Shown here piece by piece: positions 38,248 through 49,967 of a stretch of 64,000 nucleotides of DNA. Made by a program: the position numbers and the translations under genes. Location of the stretch: contig JABSSW010000044.1 of assembly GCA_018902385.1 (NCBI GenBank), forward strand, positions 1 to 64,000, written 5' to 3'. Position 1 is the stretch's first letter; each line of letters begins with the position of its first letter. Source of the stretch: Physcia stellaris. Lineage: Eukaryota > Ascomycota > Lecanoromycetes > Caliciales > Physciaceae. The notes beneath the pieces are model-generated. The model saw nothing but the letters and a program-made list of their open reading frames with translations. It had not been told where the DNA came from and did no database searches.

Positions 38248-39246
38248 ATGGCCTCTCAAAGCTTACGGTGCTCCATGCGGAGCATCAGAATAGCAGCTCC
38301 TAGCCCCATTCCCACCAGGGATCCATTAACGGTACATCTCCACCCACCAAACCTCACCCACCAACCACTGACTCAAATCCCAGCAATGCCTCCAACCCCA
38401 TCTATCCCGCCCAATGGCCACCGAAACCTCTCTCCCCACCACCTCCCCATCGAATCTAACCACCTCCCTCTCCACCCCCCAGTAACCACCTCCTCACCCC
38501 TCCTCCTCCCCACCCGCCGCCCACCACCACCCCCCTCCACAGTCCTCACAACAATCTACTCCTTCCCGCACCTCGAACCCCTCCGCTTCGCCACCTACCC
38601 ATCCACACACCTCCACCTGCCCCTCCGAAAAGACATCCTCCACCGCGCCGTGATCTTCGAAGGCGACGCCACGCGCCAAGGCACCGCCTCCACGAAATGG
38701 CGCGACGACGTGCACGGCTCCGGCCGGAAGATCCGGCCGCAGAAGGGCACCGGAAAGGCTCGGCTGGGCGACCGGAAGAGCCCGATGCTGAGGGGCGGAG
38801 GCGTGGCGCATGGCCCGCACCCGCGCGACTTCAGCACCAAGCTGCCGCGCAAGATCTATGATCTGGCGTGGCGGACGGCGCTGTCGTATCGGTATCGGAA
38901 GGGGGAGCTGGTTATTGTGCAGAAGTGTCGGGATGCGGATGTTGAGGAGTATGATTTTGAGGAGATTATGAATGTTAATCGGTGGGGGAGGGGGGATGGG
39001 CGGAGCTTGATTGTGACGAGGGATCGGTTGCCGGGGTTGATGGCGGCGATGACGGAGAGGCCGAAAGATGGGAGGGTTAAGGACGGGGTGGGGAAGCATG
39101 GGAAGGTGGTACAGGAGGATGAGGTGGATGTTAAGGATTTGTTGACGTTGGGGAGGGTGATTATTGAGAAGAGGGCGTTGGACTCGCTACTACGGGAGCA
39201 TGAGAGCGATATAGTGAAGGAAGTGGCCAAGGCGACATATAATTGA
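38248..39246 (+). CDS. Mitochondrial ribosomal protein uL4m
   Basis: Large-subunit mitoribosomal protein of the universal uL4 family (yeast Yml6), which lines the exit tunnel and binds 21S rRNA. Read as one exon, it gives 332 residues. The conserved core runs from about residue 134: RAVIFEGDATRQGTAST, KIRPQKGTGKARLGDRKSP, RGGGVAHGPHPRDFS, then YDLAWRTALSYRYRKGEL. The N-terminus has a short basic Ser/Arg-rich presequence. Residues ~29-100 are very Pro/His-rich and the frame there is uncertain: a GT...AG stretch of 52 nt (38,332-38,383) looks like an intron but is not a multiple of three. Codons are unusually C-rich in the 5' third and G-rich at third positions towards the 3' end. Confidence 0.88.
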   Translation: MASQSLRCSMRSIRIAAPSPIPTRDPLTVHLHPPNLTHQPLTQIPAMPPTPSIPPNGHRNLSPHHLPIESNHLPLHPPVTTSSPLLLPTRRPPPPPSTVLTTIYSFPHLEPLRFATYPSTHLHLPLRKDILHRAVIFEGDATRQGTASTKWRDDVHGSGRKIRPQKGTGKARLGDRKSPMLRGGGVAHGPHPRDFSTKLPRKIYDLAWRTALSYRYRKGELVIVQKCRDADVEEYDFEEIMNVNRWGRGDGRSLIVTRDRLPGLMAAMTERPKDGRVKDGVGKHGKVVQEDEVDVKDLLTLGRVIIEKRALDSLLREHESDIVKEVAKATYN

Positions 39247-39702
39247 CCATGAATCGCTGTGAGAGTACAGAGAACATTTCTTCACGATAATCCGCTGTTT
39301 TCTTGTCGCTTGAGTCAGAGACAGGAAGCTGTAACAGTCTCCAAAAGCCTTCGACGTCCGACGTTCATTACTATGCTACTCATACACGTGCTCAGAAACA
39401 ATGACTGTGTCAATACTTGACAAATGTTGCCACTGGCTAAGACTGAGTCCTGATGTTCGATGATGTTCCCTCTTGTACCGAAGGCCCTATTATATCGTAA
39501 ACTGATGGCGCCTACAAAAGCCTGATTATACCCTCCTAGCCGGTGTGCCTTCGGGGTCTTCCTGACACCCGCACGACTCTGGCACCGTGTATGCAGATTA
39601 GACCTCCTGGACGCCTTGCATTCCGAATGATTCAACAAGGAGAACATGTTGCCGGTCCCCAAGGGTGTTCGACCTATTTGTTTTTTCCCTTCTCTTGACA
39701 CT
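39247..39702. other. Intergenic, between convergent uL4m and vac8
   Basis: 456 bp holding both 3' ends. No gene seen. Confidence 0.7.
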
Positions 39703-41751
39703 TCAGCCTTCGACCAGCGTTTGCTTTCCACTAGTTGGTGGAGCAGTGCGGTCTGAGCTGCTGTCCAGAAGCTCTAGAGACCGTCGAGCCAGAGCTACGA
39801 CTTCACCTTCTCCATCCTCGCCCTCCTCATCATCAGAAGCAAGTTCTTTATCTCCAATATCCCGTATCATCTTAATGATGTCTTCAGCCTTTGAAATGAG
39901 ATCAATCAGCTTTTTATCTTCGGACTCTAAGAGCTGGAGTAAGGTCCATATAGCAATGTGCTGGAATGTCGGATCACCGCTGGCTAAGAACCGATTCATG
40001 TAGCCATGGATGCCACCATTCGGTTCTGTCCAGTCTTTGATGAAGATGGAATAGTCCCCAACTGCTCAAGGTCAGCAGAGGTTATTATTGTGAGATGATC
40101 TTATACCTTTCGACGACAAATTGCCCAATGCTGCGGCACTATTGCCCTGTACCTCAATAGAGTCTGAGTCGGTCAGAGGGATCAAAACGTCAAACACTCC
40201 AAGATTCAGCAAGTGCGTCTTGAGCTCGTCGCTCAAGGCAAGGACCGCAATAGCAGCCGTCATTTCGGACTGGACGCTCAGTGGCACCTTGAGAACAAGC
40301 TCTTTGCACTTCTGCACAGCCCCAGCCTCCAGCACTAATTGCTTGTTGCGATCTGAACTTGCAGCAAGGTTGCGAAGAGTCGATATGGCATGGCATTGGA
40401 TCTCTTCGTTATCTGTAGAGCCAAGCAGTTCAACCAATGGTTTGAGGAATCCAGCCTCAATAATAGGCGACTCGTTCATGGGATGTATTGAGATGTTGCG
40501 AATACAAGCGACAGCGGAAAGGATCAAGGGTAGGTAAGAGGATTGTAGTAATCGTAACAACGGTGGCAAGCCTTTCGCTCGAACAATTTCGAGCTGGTAC
40601 TTTTCATCGGAGGCAAGATTCCGCAGAGCTAATGCGGCTTGGCATTGTACTTTGGGAGAAGGTTGATCTTGTTGTCGGTTCGGACTTGCATCCATAAGAT
40701 TCACAAGCGACTGAACGAGGCGGGATTCTGTCTGAGCTAATCTCTTTCTGTTCCCTGCATCGACAGCAATGTTGCTGAGGGCGGTCGTGCAGTAATATTG
40801 CACATCCACGTCAGGCGATGAAAGCAGCTGAACAAGTACTGGGATAGCCCCAGCATTGACTAGCTGCTGGCGATTCTCGTCTACGATGAGTTAGCTTGTA
40901 GCTTGGAATAAACTGCTGCGATACGTCAATCACCTGAATGTGTCATATTCAACAGAGCTCCTGTGGCATTGCGCTGAACTCGCATGTCCTTCGATTTGGC
41001 AAGCTTTGTTAGAGGGGTGAGAGCTCCGGACCTTGCTATTCTGGCCTTGTTTTCTTCATGAGTTGCTAGATTGGTGATGCAACCAACAGCGTTGCATTGT
41101 ACCTCGACATTCTGAGAATTCATCTGCTTGATCAAGGGCGCTAGACCTCCAAGCTTGACGATCGCGACCTTGTTCTCGGCTGCCAGACCCATCAGCAACG
41201 TCGGAAGAGCGTAGAGGTCTCCACAGACGTACTATTAACAGCAAGATTGCCTAAAGCCGCACTTGCAGCTCGCTGGACCTCGATATCTGGACTTTGGAGT
41301 AGGAATAGGATTGGTTCGAGCGTGGCGCGGTCCACCTCACGTACATCTGGTTTGAAAGATCAGCTGCCTATATCTCTCTGTTTCTGTAAATTGTATACCT
41401 CGCTCGGTAATCTCCGCGAAGGTTAAGCTTGCACTTCGCTGAAGGTCTACATTCTCCGAATAAACCAAGATGCTGAGTGCCTGCAACGGCTGACCGGTGA
41501 AGAAGTCGGTCTCTCCCCGCTGGCGATTGTTAGATCGAGAGGACGATTCCAGGATCAAAATTGTGACAAGCGTACATTTTCAAGGTATTGAAGCAAATCG
41601 GCAACGGCTTCCCGCTCGGTGTCTGCTAATGCTGGCTCGTAAAGACCATCACGAGGACGACCCAAGATACCTTGGGATGGCGTCAGCTCAACGCATGTGA
41701 AAATATGCTTTGGGAGCACAAACCTCTACAGCATGAGACGCAGGCACCCAT
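39703..41751 (-). CDS. Vac8, vacuolar armadillo-repeat protein
   Basis: Palmitoylated, myristoylated vacuole-membrane protein used in vacuole inheritance, fusion, nucleus-vacuole contact and selective autophagy. Seven exons: 41,724-41,751; 41,576-41,670; 41,399-41,519; 41,233-41,346; 40,934-41,179; 40,107-40,880; 39,703-40,061. They total 1,737 nt, in frame, 578 residues, the normal family length. Exon 1 is only 28 nt and encodes MGACVSCCR: Gly2 for N-myristoylation, and Cys4, Cys7 and Cys8 for palmitoylation. Next come [22 protein letters not shown] and about eleven ARM repeats (for example [20 protein letters not shown], then [17 protein letters not shown]). The C-terminus is acidic ([12 protein letters not shown]) and ends in the [10 protein letters not shown] helix. 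Introns are 45-56 nt with standard signals. Confidence 0.95.
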
Positions 41752-42864
41752 GCTTCAGCTTCGGTGCCAAAGGGCACCGTAAGCCTCTGGCAACAGCACT
41801 TGGTAGCCACAGATTTTCCGATTGTTCTACTCGAATCCGGGGAAGCTACGCAAGCATTGGGTATGAGTACGTATGGGCAGGTGGCATGAGATGCCGGGGT
41901 GAGAAGGATTGATGTTGAAAGACGCCCAAATTATCATGTGGTCAGAGTACTTTACTCCACGAATTAACAGCAATGATCCCTGCTCCCTCGGCGGCGATCG
42001 CGCTAATCCGAATCGGTGCTACCATCCTGTCCATTATCATAACATCAGCTCGTCCCTGCCAATGTAATTCTTTCTTTGACAACCTGCTACTATCAACGTA
42101 CTGTACCTTCCTAGCTTTGACCGGATTTGAGAATGTAACAGATTGCATCTTTCTGCACAGTCAGAATTTCACAAACAAGTCTACAGCTACAGTGCACGTA
42201 TGACGTGGAACACCCCTTCGCCATGTAACCAGCGACTCCCCTGGTCTTCTCAAAGGATATTGGCGACCGCAACGCACGAAAATTTATGCTCACAAACAGA
42301 TGCAGTAGAGGATAAATACACCAGTTTGCCTTTTTGCACGAAGACTACAAGCAAAGCCATTGGATTTATGTTCTCAACGGAGAGATTCAAAGTATGAATA
42401 ATCTTGTCTTTGACTCCTCGAACTGTGCATCTTGCATCGCCGCAGGCAGCCGTAAGGCAAACTTCTTGAGCCGGCGACAGCAAACATCAGGCGTTTCCTT
42501 ACATTCTCGGAGTGGTAGTGTCCTACATTAGGCAGTCATAGTTGCTGGCTAGTCTGATTTTCCGGGGTAGTTGCGATGTGGAGCGGTTGCTTAAATGTAT
42601 GAGTATGGCGTATGCCCATCCTCAACGGTTTCAGCTGTAGCCGCGTGGCTGGTCACTGGCTAGATCCCTGTCACGCTACTTGAGTAATCCTCAGCCTTGT
42701 GGATTCACTCCCATCTGGTGACACCGGCTTCTGTCAGTCTACGTGGTACTTACTATAGAGCGGGGATCTCACACTCCTCGTTCTCTTCCTACTCCATTTC
42801 GTATCAATTGTTGTTGACCCTCAGAGAACAACAACATCGTTGAAAGACCAATCAAACGTTCGAT
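41752..42864. other. Intergenic, divergent promoter region
   Basis: 1.1 kb between the vac8 start (-) and the vWA gene start (+). Small open frames on both strands show no domain and overlap one another. Presumably both promoters and 5' leaders lie here. Confidence 0.6.
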
Positions 42865-45262
42865 ATGGGGGTGAGTGCAGCAGATTCGACCCCGCTGGTC
42901 GCCCCGCCATCACTGGAACATGGCCGTGTTCGACGACGATGATTCCGCTATTGCTGGCACTGACACTTGTGTAGTTTGCTGATAAGCTCGCTGCCGCTGG
43001 AGTCCAAGGGGGGGCTTATGGCGCTCCGCCTCCGCAAGTGCAGAAGCCTGCTGCCTACGTAATAAGACTCTTTTCCTTCGTTGTGGAAAGCACGAGGTAC
43101 TCAGTGTTGAACTAACAGCCTGCAGCCTGGTCAAGCGCAATATCAGGCCTACCCCGGAACTCCCGTAAGCTTCTTTCACTTTTCTTTTTCTTTCCTTTGT
43201 AGACCAATCCTTTTCCCTGCTGGCCTCTGGAACTGCTTCCAATTGTTATGGATCGCCAATACCCGCACTATTCCCATCCGAGAAACGGTAACCCACCATA
43301 TCCTTCCTCTTCTTCATCCTCACAAGCTCCACAGTCTTCAGGTAATGGCTACTCCGCTCAACCAGCATCTGGGTATCCGCCACCTCCACCTCGATCTCCT
43401 CAACCGTTCGTGCATCAGCCCTCGATGAGCCAGCCGCAATCACCTTATGCCCAGCAAGGATACAGTCAGCCAGCTTACAACAGAACCCCACCTCCACCTC
43501 CAACAAACTATAACGGCTTTCCTTCCAATCAGAGCTACCCTCAGCAGCAAGCGAACCAACCTGTGTTCCAGGGCTCTTACTCACAGAGTCAAAGCTACGG
43601 ATACGTTCGTGCATCTCATTGACTGCAAGAAATTTCTTGAGAAGGAAATTGACCTTCTTTCATTGTAGGGCCAACCTGGACAACAGCCCCAGCAACAACC
43701 GTATCCAGGACATACCGCGTACCCACCCCAACAGCCATCCGGTGGACAGCAGTATGGCGCGCCCGCACCTACGCAAGCCAATCCTCAGCAGGTTGAGGCT
43801 TACAAGCAGATGTACTATACCATGATTCGAGAGAGAAACTTGCAAGGCTTCTACCCACCGGGGCATCCAAAATTAGACCTTTACGCCAATCGCGCACCTG
43901 CACAGGTCGACCAACTCTGCGCACGATGGCGAATTCCCCCTGAGATTGGCCGGGATGTTGCAAGGTTGGCTTTGTTTGACATAATATTATTCATCGGTGA
44001 GTGTTTTCTCCTCTTCATCGGTACTAGCTCTGATTCGCGAAAAGATGACAGTGGATCCATAAGGTTCTTTGAACGTATCGAAGATCTGAAAGTTATACTG
44101 GCTCGTCTACTCTTTGCAGTCATGCTCTTCGATGATGATGGAATCTCCGTTCGACTCATGAACATGGAAAAAGATCCAACATGGAACGAGGTCACTGGGA
44201 AACCAAATCCAAATGTGAAAATGGACAATATCAAAACAGAACAAGAGGTTGAAACACTCGTGTCAAATATCCACTTCTCGGGCATGACACCTTTGGGAAC
44301 TATGTTGAAGAAGAGAGTGCTTGAGCCCATGGTCATTGCAAAAGCCTTTCATAACGATCTTTCAAAGCCTGTAATGATCATAACTATCACGGACGGCAAA
44401 CCAAATGAAAAAGATCCAAACGCCCTCTATGGTGCGGTTAGCTCTGCATCATCAGAACTTGCTAATACTCGATACGGTGCCGGTGCAGTTGCCTTTCAAT
44501 TTGCACAGGTTGGAAACGAGAAGGAGGCGACTGATTTCCTGGACGAACTTGACAAGGACCCAAAGATTGGCCACTTGATCGATTGTACATCAAGTAAGTT
44601 CATTATCTCGATGCATAAACAGCTTCTCACCTAACCTCTCAATAGACTATGAAAGAGAACAACAACAGATGGCCAATTCTAATCCTCCTGTTGATCTAAC
44701 CCCACAACTTTGGGTGAGTGACGGTCAGCCAAATTTTATTATGGGCTTCTGACTTGTCTAGCTCGTTAAATTATTGATGGGCGCGATCGACTCGTCTTAT
44801 GATAGGAAAGACGAGCAAAATTCTCGTCCTTCGGGGGTATCACAGTATGGCGCACCTCAGCAAGGTCAACATGGCGTTGCGGGGTATGGCCCAAATTATA
44901 GCTACCAGCCTCAACAACATCAGCAGGGTTATGGGCAACAGGGCTATGGACAACCTCAGCAGCAGGGATATGGCCAGCAAAGTCATCAACAGCAGCCATA
45001 TGGTCAGGCAGCACCGCAAGGGTACGGACAGCAACCTCCTCAGCAAGGATACGGACCTCCTCAGCAAGGGTACGGACAACAGCCTCCTCAGCAGGGATAC
45101 GGACAGCAGCCTCCTCAGCAGGGCTACGGACAGCAACCTCCTCAGCAGGGCTACGGACAACATCCTCCGCAGCAAGGATATGGACAACAACCCCAACATG
45201 GTGGATATGCTCAACCACAACCTGGTTATGGAGCACCGCCGCCTCCAAATTATGCACGCTGA
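42865..45262 (+). CDS. von Willebrand A-domain protein with Q/P/Y/G-rich tails
   Basis: Eight exons: 42,865-42,870; 42,975-43,058; 43,126-43,164; 43,203-43,604; 43,669-43,996; 44,045-44,593; 44,646-44,713; 44,762-45,262. They total 1,977 nt, 658 residues. Exon 1 encodes only Met-Gly; the product begins [21 protein letters not shown] Pro/Gln/Ser/Tyr-rich N-terminal region (~residues 30-220) precedes a helical segment ([20 protein letters not shown]) and a vWA domain (~residues 270-465) with the metal-site motif DDSGS followed by acidic FDDDG and, later, [11 protein letters not shown]. The C-terminus is a tandem QGYGQQPPQ array (about 45,020-45,200). This is a fungal protein of unknown role; vWA plus low-complexity tails suggests a scaffold or condensate protein. 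The 38-nt intron before exon 4 is short for fungi, so that junction is the least certain. Confidence 0.8.
45020..45200 (+). repeat. Coding tandem repeat, QGYGQQPPQ unit
   Basis: 27-bp imperfect repeats, with variant units, in the last exon of the vWA gene. CAA and CAG codons alternate and several units are nearly identical, so recent unit-number change is likely. Confidence 0.8.
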
Positions 45263-45699
45263 ACCAATGGAAAGCCGTGGCTGCTGAACGTACGATTCCG
45301 AACATTCAGGCTTTGCTCGAGCTCTAAGCGAGTGCTCGCAGTGGAACAATGGAACTCCTGATTGAATGCCTGCGTTTTGTGCGCTTTACCTCGATCCATG
45401 AAGTATTGATTAGATTTGCGGAAATGACGTGTATCTTCCTACAACGCGCTGGCCTGTCTTTCGTATTCGCAATGATATAGTAGTTCTGCGCGGTGATCTC
45501 AGTACCTACAGATGCCGAACTATATGTCTACAGATAAGCTCGTAATATTATGGTCACCCCGGGTAAGGCTTTCTTGATTTTGAAGGCAGGTGAGTGTCAG
45601 TCAACTACGGATACTACTCACGATTTCCGCGATGCTCATATGTGCTATGCACGACAGCAGGTTTAGTACATATTTGACCGAGTGCCCTAGCATGGACCC

Positions 45700-46200
45700 G
45701 TGCCATTTTGGTGACCTACTCCACTTCATCAGACCTGCCAGAGGTACGACGCATTTCCAACTCAACAGCAACAGCCAGGCCACAGCCAGCAGCCGTCGTA
45801 TGGAAATTAGCAACGTTACGGGCAATAGCAACCGCAGCAAGGATATGGGCAACATCCCACCTATTCTCCACAACAGCAACAGCCACTTTATCGCCAACAG
45901 CCGCAGTATGCTCAACAGCAAAGATATGGCCAACGACCTCCTTGTCAAGGTCACGGGCCATCAACAGCTACAGAAGCAGAGCTACAGACAAAGCGCCCCA
46001 GCAAGGCAATTATCCACCGCCACGGCCAAACTACCACTGACTCTCAAAGATAGCGTGTTTTTCAACTATGACGGTAATGTGCCAATTGCAAAAGAGGTTG
46101 AGTCAATTATCCTGGTAAAAATTACGAGTATGTTACCCCTGAACTACGCAGCAGAAGGCTGTGAGGTTCTATATGTCAGACAGCAAACCCGATGAGTGTT
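45700..46200 (+). pseudogene. Decayed Q/Y-rich coding remnant next to the vWA gene
   Basis: In the plus frame reading YDAFPTQQQQPGHSQQPSYG and later QGYGQHPTYSPQQQQPLYRQ, the region has the same Gln/Tyr/Gly/Pro style as the vWA protein's tails, but is interrupted by TAG codons where CAG is expected (near 45,813 and 45,831). Other frames through the same DNA look like shadows. A following open stretch (46,040-46,195) is not recognisable. It is probably a partial duplicate of the neighbouring gene's tail or of another Q-rich gene. No start or conserved domain is visible. Confidence 0.4.
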
Positions 46201-47225
46201 TCAAACCGTACTTCATTCCAAAACTACTCATTCTCATTGGACAGCGCGACCATTTCCAGCAGGGTTACGGTGTGAAGCAAAATCTGGGGTAAGCCAGTTC
46301 CTTGCATCTTAAATGTCCACCAAACTTCTATCATCGAAGGAGCGATATACTAAGAATAAGCCTATGCTAAAGCACACACAAGATGATGAAGTTTCAAGCT
46401 AGATCAGAGCTAGATTGAGTATGAGTATATCTCTGTTGTTCTCGTATACTTCGGTTATTCCTGACACTCTAAAATTCCATCCTTAAGCTATGGTCCGCAG
46501 CGATCGACTCTATTAGCCCTTTCAAGAATTTCGAAGATACATGTACGAGGTAGGTAATGTTGTTCACAAACTACGAACAAGAGTGCTTGAATAAGGTCCG
46601 ATTATTCTCAGTGCCTATCGGTGATCAAGGAAACCCTCTAGCTACAGCGACCAAAGGATTAAATCCAGTGAATCAAGCACGATAGCAGTCATTGACTGCA
46701 CGAAAGCGACGAGAAAGCCTTAATGGTTATCAGACATCAAAACTCTAGTATATCTCATGTAGCATCGATGAAGGGTTGAAAGTCCAACCAGACATCCTCG
46801 AGGCTACAGGTATTACGAGGAGACAAGAGTAGACAACGTCGGAGAATGTCTTTCCGAGCTGGGACGCAAAGTGGAATCTGCATGCATCATGCACGTTCTT
46901 CTCATTACATTGCAAGGTGCGGGAACCTACTCCGTGTGGCACAGTGCCGGTTCGTTCCATTGGTTCTCGCTACCACACCCTCATGCAGCCCTCGAAAAGA
47001 CCAATAACAGCCGTTACGCAACCGCGGGGATGGCCAGCTGGATGCATTTGCGCTACTGAAGACGGAGATACGCAGCTGAGGGAGGCCAAAGGAACATGCT
47101 TCGGCTTCGAGTGAGCTCAACCCATCTTTGTCCTTTCCTGTACATGTGAAATTGGCTTGATCGCGAGTGCCTCACTACCAGGGATACTATGTACCGTTCG
47201 TTGAGTCCCGTATCGACCCTTGACC
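46201..47225. other. Intergenic
   Basis: About 1 kb. Short overlapping open frames on both strands, none with domain features. Probably the promoter of the gene at 47,226. Confidence 0.6.
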
Positions 47226-49405
47226 ATGGCACTGTCGAGCCAATTCTCGCTGTCAGTTGAGCTTACGAGGCTGATACCTTTCGCTCCTCTTGCAAGGGCC
47301 ACTACCAAAGGATTTCTAGACCTACTTCGAGAGCTTCAGAGCTCCGGTGTCGATGTGGTTACAGAAGAAGACTTGTCCCTCATCTTCGGACGCAATAGGA
47401 TCGACCCAAATTTTGAACGCACATTTCGCACCGCTGTCCGGCAGTCTGTCATCCATCAAGTGCAAGGCATTGCCGAACTTGTACTGGAAGCCGGAGCTGG
47501 CCCTACTGTCAGAAGAAGTCTGAAAGAGCCCATCTACTTTAGCACCATCGTGCAATTAAGCCTTCTTACATGGACCCACGAACTCACGAGCCTAGCAAGG
47601 TCACTAGCGCAGACATTAGAACGCCGTGCGAGAGAGTCTGAGAAATATGAAAGACCCCCTAGATATGATCCTTTGAAAGGAACACTAAGAGCCGTCCGCG
47701 AACAAACTAGCGGATTCATGTGGGAATTAATCTTATCCGCAGTTAATACTAAGCTTGCTGATATCATCGGCCATATCAATTTCTACGAGGCACGCCCAAT
47801 ACCCCTACCTGTTTTCCAGGTGCTCCTGGACGGGTTTACGGCTGTGCAACATTTGCCCGAGACAACCCTCCTTCGGATCAAAACACTGACAGGAATACCC
47901 ACTATCGTGGTGTGGGCACACCATGTTCTAGGCCTTTCCGTCGTTGTCGAATCCCATAGCTGCAAGATTAAATTTGGCGAAGAGGTGGAATCGGTGTACA
48001 TCATTTGTGATCTGGATCCCTCCACTTCACCGACAGCTGCTCTTCTCAACGAGACAAATGATCTTCTATTCCAAGTCTCGGATTCAAGCGATGATGCAAT
48101 TTTGGAACCGGCATGTCGGCACTCCGTTCTAGGTTACGGGCTCAGGATCCTTGAATATGATAGGTACTCGACCGATGTCAGGAAAGGCCTGATCGACGTA
48201 GTCCTTCACTCTTGCCTAGCGCTTGTTCACAGCGAACACACAGCTAACGCAACGACTTTGGACCCTTGCTATCGTGGAAGCACTATCTACCCCACTGATA
48301 GGAGGCTTCTGGTAATTTCAAAGCTACTATTCCCAGGCCATGAAGACCAATTAGACCAGGCATATGATTCCTCAGAGCATCCTTGTCTCGCTGGATCGAA
48401 TTGGGCTATGGATCTTCTGCCGCCTGTTTTTGTTAGCTATCTACAGGAACATAAATATAGGCTTGGATTGATGGAGATAACGCTCCGATTGTCATACTTA
48501 TTACTAATTCTGTCCGTGACCGAAAACATCGAGAGTTTGCCGGCGTTTTCAATTGAATATGATTACTTAAGAAAAGAGTTGTGGGAAAACTTTCATTTAC
48601 CGAATGCACATGAGGCTTTCGAGGCTATGACGCGTTTAATTCTAGGCCGAGATCCCCATATTCCTGGCTTCGAGAAAGCTGCAGTAATCAGCGCCTGGGG
48701 ATGGAGCATCTGTACGAGTTCAATCATCGGAGACGATCCAAGCCAATTTCGTCCTGGCCTAGCTGTTTTCAAGGCGTTCCGATGAGAGAAGGGGAACGAA
48801 AACGCCTGATACTAGATATTTTTGAAATACAGTTTTATCGATACCAGGAGGATGAAAAGGAGGCACTACGCAAATATGAAGCTACCGCAAGACCAGGCGA
48901 TAGCGTTGTTTTGGGCAGCTGCACACGGCCAGAGAAGACAAGGTATTTCATTGGTGTTTCAGATAATGCCTTCGAAGTAGCAAAGATTTACGTATGTCGC
49001 TCCCGTCAAGATCCTACAGCTTTCGCAGAGTTACGTTTGGGGTTTCGGTCTATGCAGGAAATATGTTGGAGGGTGATCCATCTCCCTGCCTGCGACCATC
49101 CGGCTCGCCTGGGCCAGAACGTGATATTACCTCCAGATACAAGGGCCTTTTACGGCTTCGATAAACCCTCAATTCCTAGGCCATTCAAAGGTCCCCCAGG
49201 ATTCCAGCCCGAAGGTCCTATCGATAACGGCACAGTGCATATCGCTCTTGTAGCTGGCGACACCTCTGCGCGGTGGCTCATGCTTTGCCAGCATTCAGAC
49301 ATTTTCCCAGTGGAATTATTACGAACCGCAGATTGCTGCTTCGAATGTGCCATTGATATAGCCCTTAAGCACAAACAAGGTCGGCATGTATGTTTGGTGC
49401 TATGA
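47226..49405 (+). CDS. Fungal protein of unknown function, single frameshift
   Basis: An intronless gene of 2,180 nt that needs two frames: 47,226-48,785, then the frame open from 48,701 to 49,405. The switch falls at about 48,773, where VFKAFR would read VFKGVPMREGERKRLI with one more G. 2,181 nt would give 726 residues. The N-terminus (MALSSQFSLSVELTRLIPFAPLA) and the middle (LRAVREQTSGFMWELILSAV; ISAWGWSICTSSIIGDDPSQ) resemble large fungus-only proteins of unknown role that I know only by pattern. The C-terminal third has a hydrophobic stretch (LSYLLLILSV) and Cys residues (TADCCFECAIDIALKHKQG). No catalytic motif is seen. The single lost base may be a true mutation or a homopolymer error. 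The start is the ATG at 47,226. Confidence 0.65.
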
Positions 49406-49532
49406 GTGTGGACGGGCGATGGATTTTCAAAAGGCGCAGTAGCTCTCTGTAGTTGAGCGCCCACCTGGGCTGGCCCTGAGTAAGCCCTGGCTTTCTTGTA
49501 TTCTTAGATTGCTGAAAGCTGCTGAGGGCAAA

Positions 49533-49688
49533 ATGGAAGGTAGCGGAGGACCCGTCACTGATGATCCGGTGGCCGCGAACTCGCGCCTGTTCCCTGCGGA
49601 ACTTGATTCTGTGATCGATGCCTATACGCCTGAGATTTCGACGAGTGTGGAGGAATGTACGGTGTATTTTGTGACTAGCTCGACATGA
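49533..49688 (+). CDS. Small acidic ORF, unknown
   Basis: 51 codons from an ATG, with the frame open a little upstream (LLKAAEGKMEGSGG). The product is acidic with a well-mixed composition (PVAANSRLFPAELDSVIDAY, then TPEISTSVEECTVYFVTSS). It reads like a real last exon or micro-protein more than a shadow frame. It is not recognised. It could be the 3' exon of a gene whose other exons I could not find, or a remnant. Confidence 0.35.
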   Translation: MEGSGGPVTDDPVAANSRLFPAELDSVIDAYTPEISTSVEECTVYFVTSST

Positions 49689-49967
49689 TATCGCCGACGG
49701 GTCGAGAGCGGTCTATAACAAGATAAGAATCCAGTCAAACTACGGGAAGGAATCCCAGATTCATCGCGGTAGGAGTTCAAAAGGGCCCACTATCAGCTTT
49801 TAAAGATTCTTGTACATCTCTCGAACATGGGTGACCGTGTCTTCACTCAGGAATCTCATTCACAACTTCTATAAACTATCCAGTATGTCCAATTTTCGCC
49901 TTTCCTTTCCTCCCCGCTCCACACAAACAATATAGCACCTCCAGATCGAGCCCCCACCCTATCCTCC

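Noticed and set aside
38332-38383. 52-nt intron in uL4m
   Set aside because: Good GT...AG signals, but removal breaks the only frame that reaches the conserved core unless a second unseen intron exists; kept as a doubt, not as an annotation.
42500-42864. A tRNA gene in the vac8/vWA intergenic region
   Set aside because: I looked for T-loop and acceptor pairing by eye and found no consistent cloverleaf.
44766-45349. Minus-strand Leu/Val-rich ORFs opposite the QGYGQQPPQ repeat
   Set aside because: Antisense reading of CAA/CAG repeats gives Leu/Val runs; the plus strand has the spliced gene.
45601-45964. Minus-strand Leu-rich ORFs (45.60-45.96 kb)
   Set aside because: Again antisense of a Q-rich stretch; the plus frame shows the QQQ/YGQ style.
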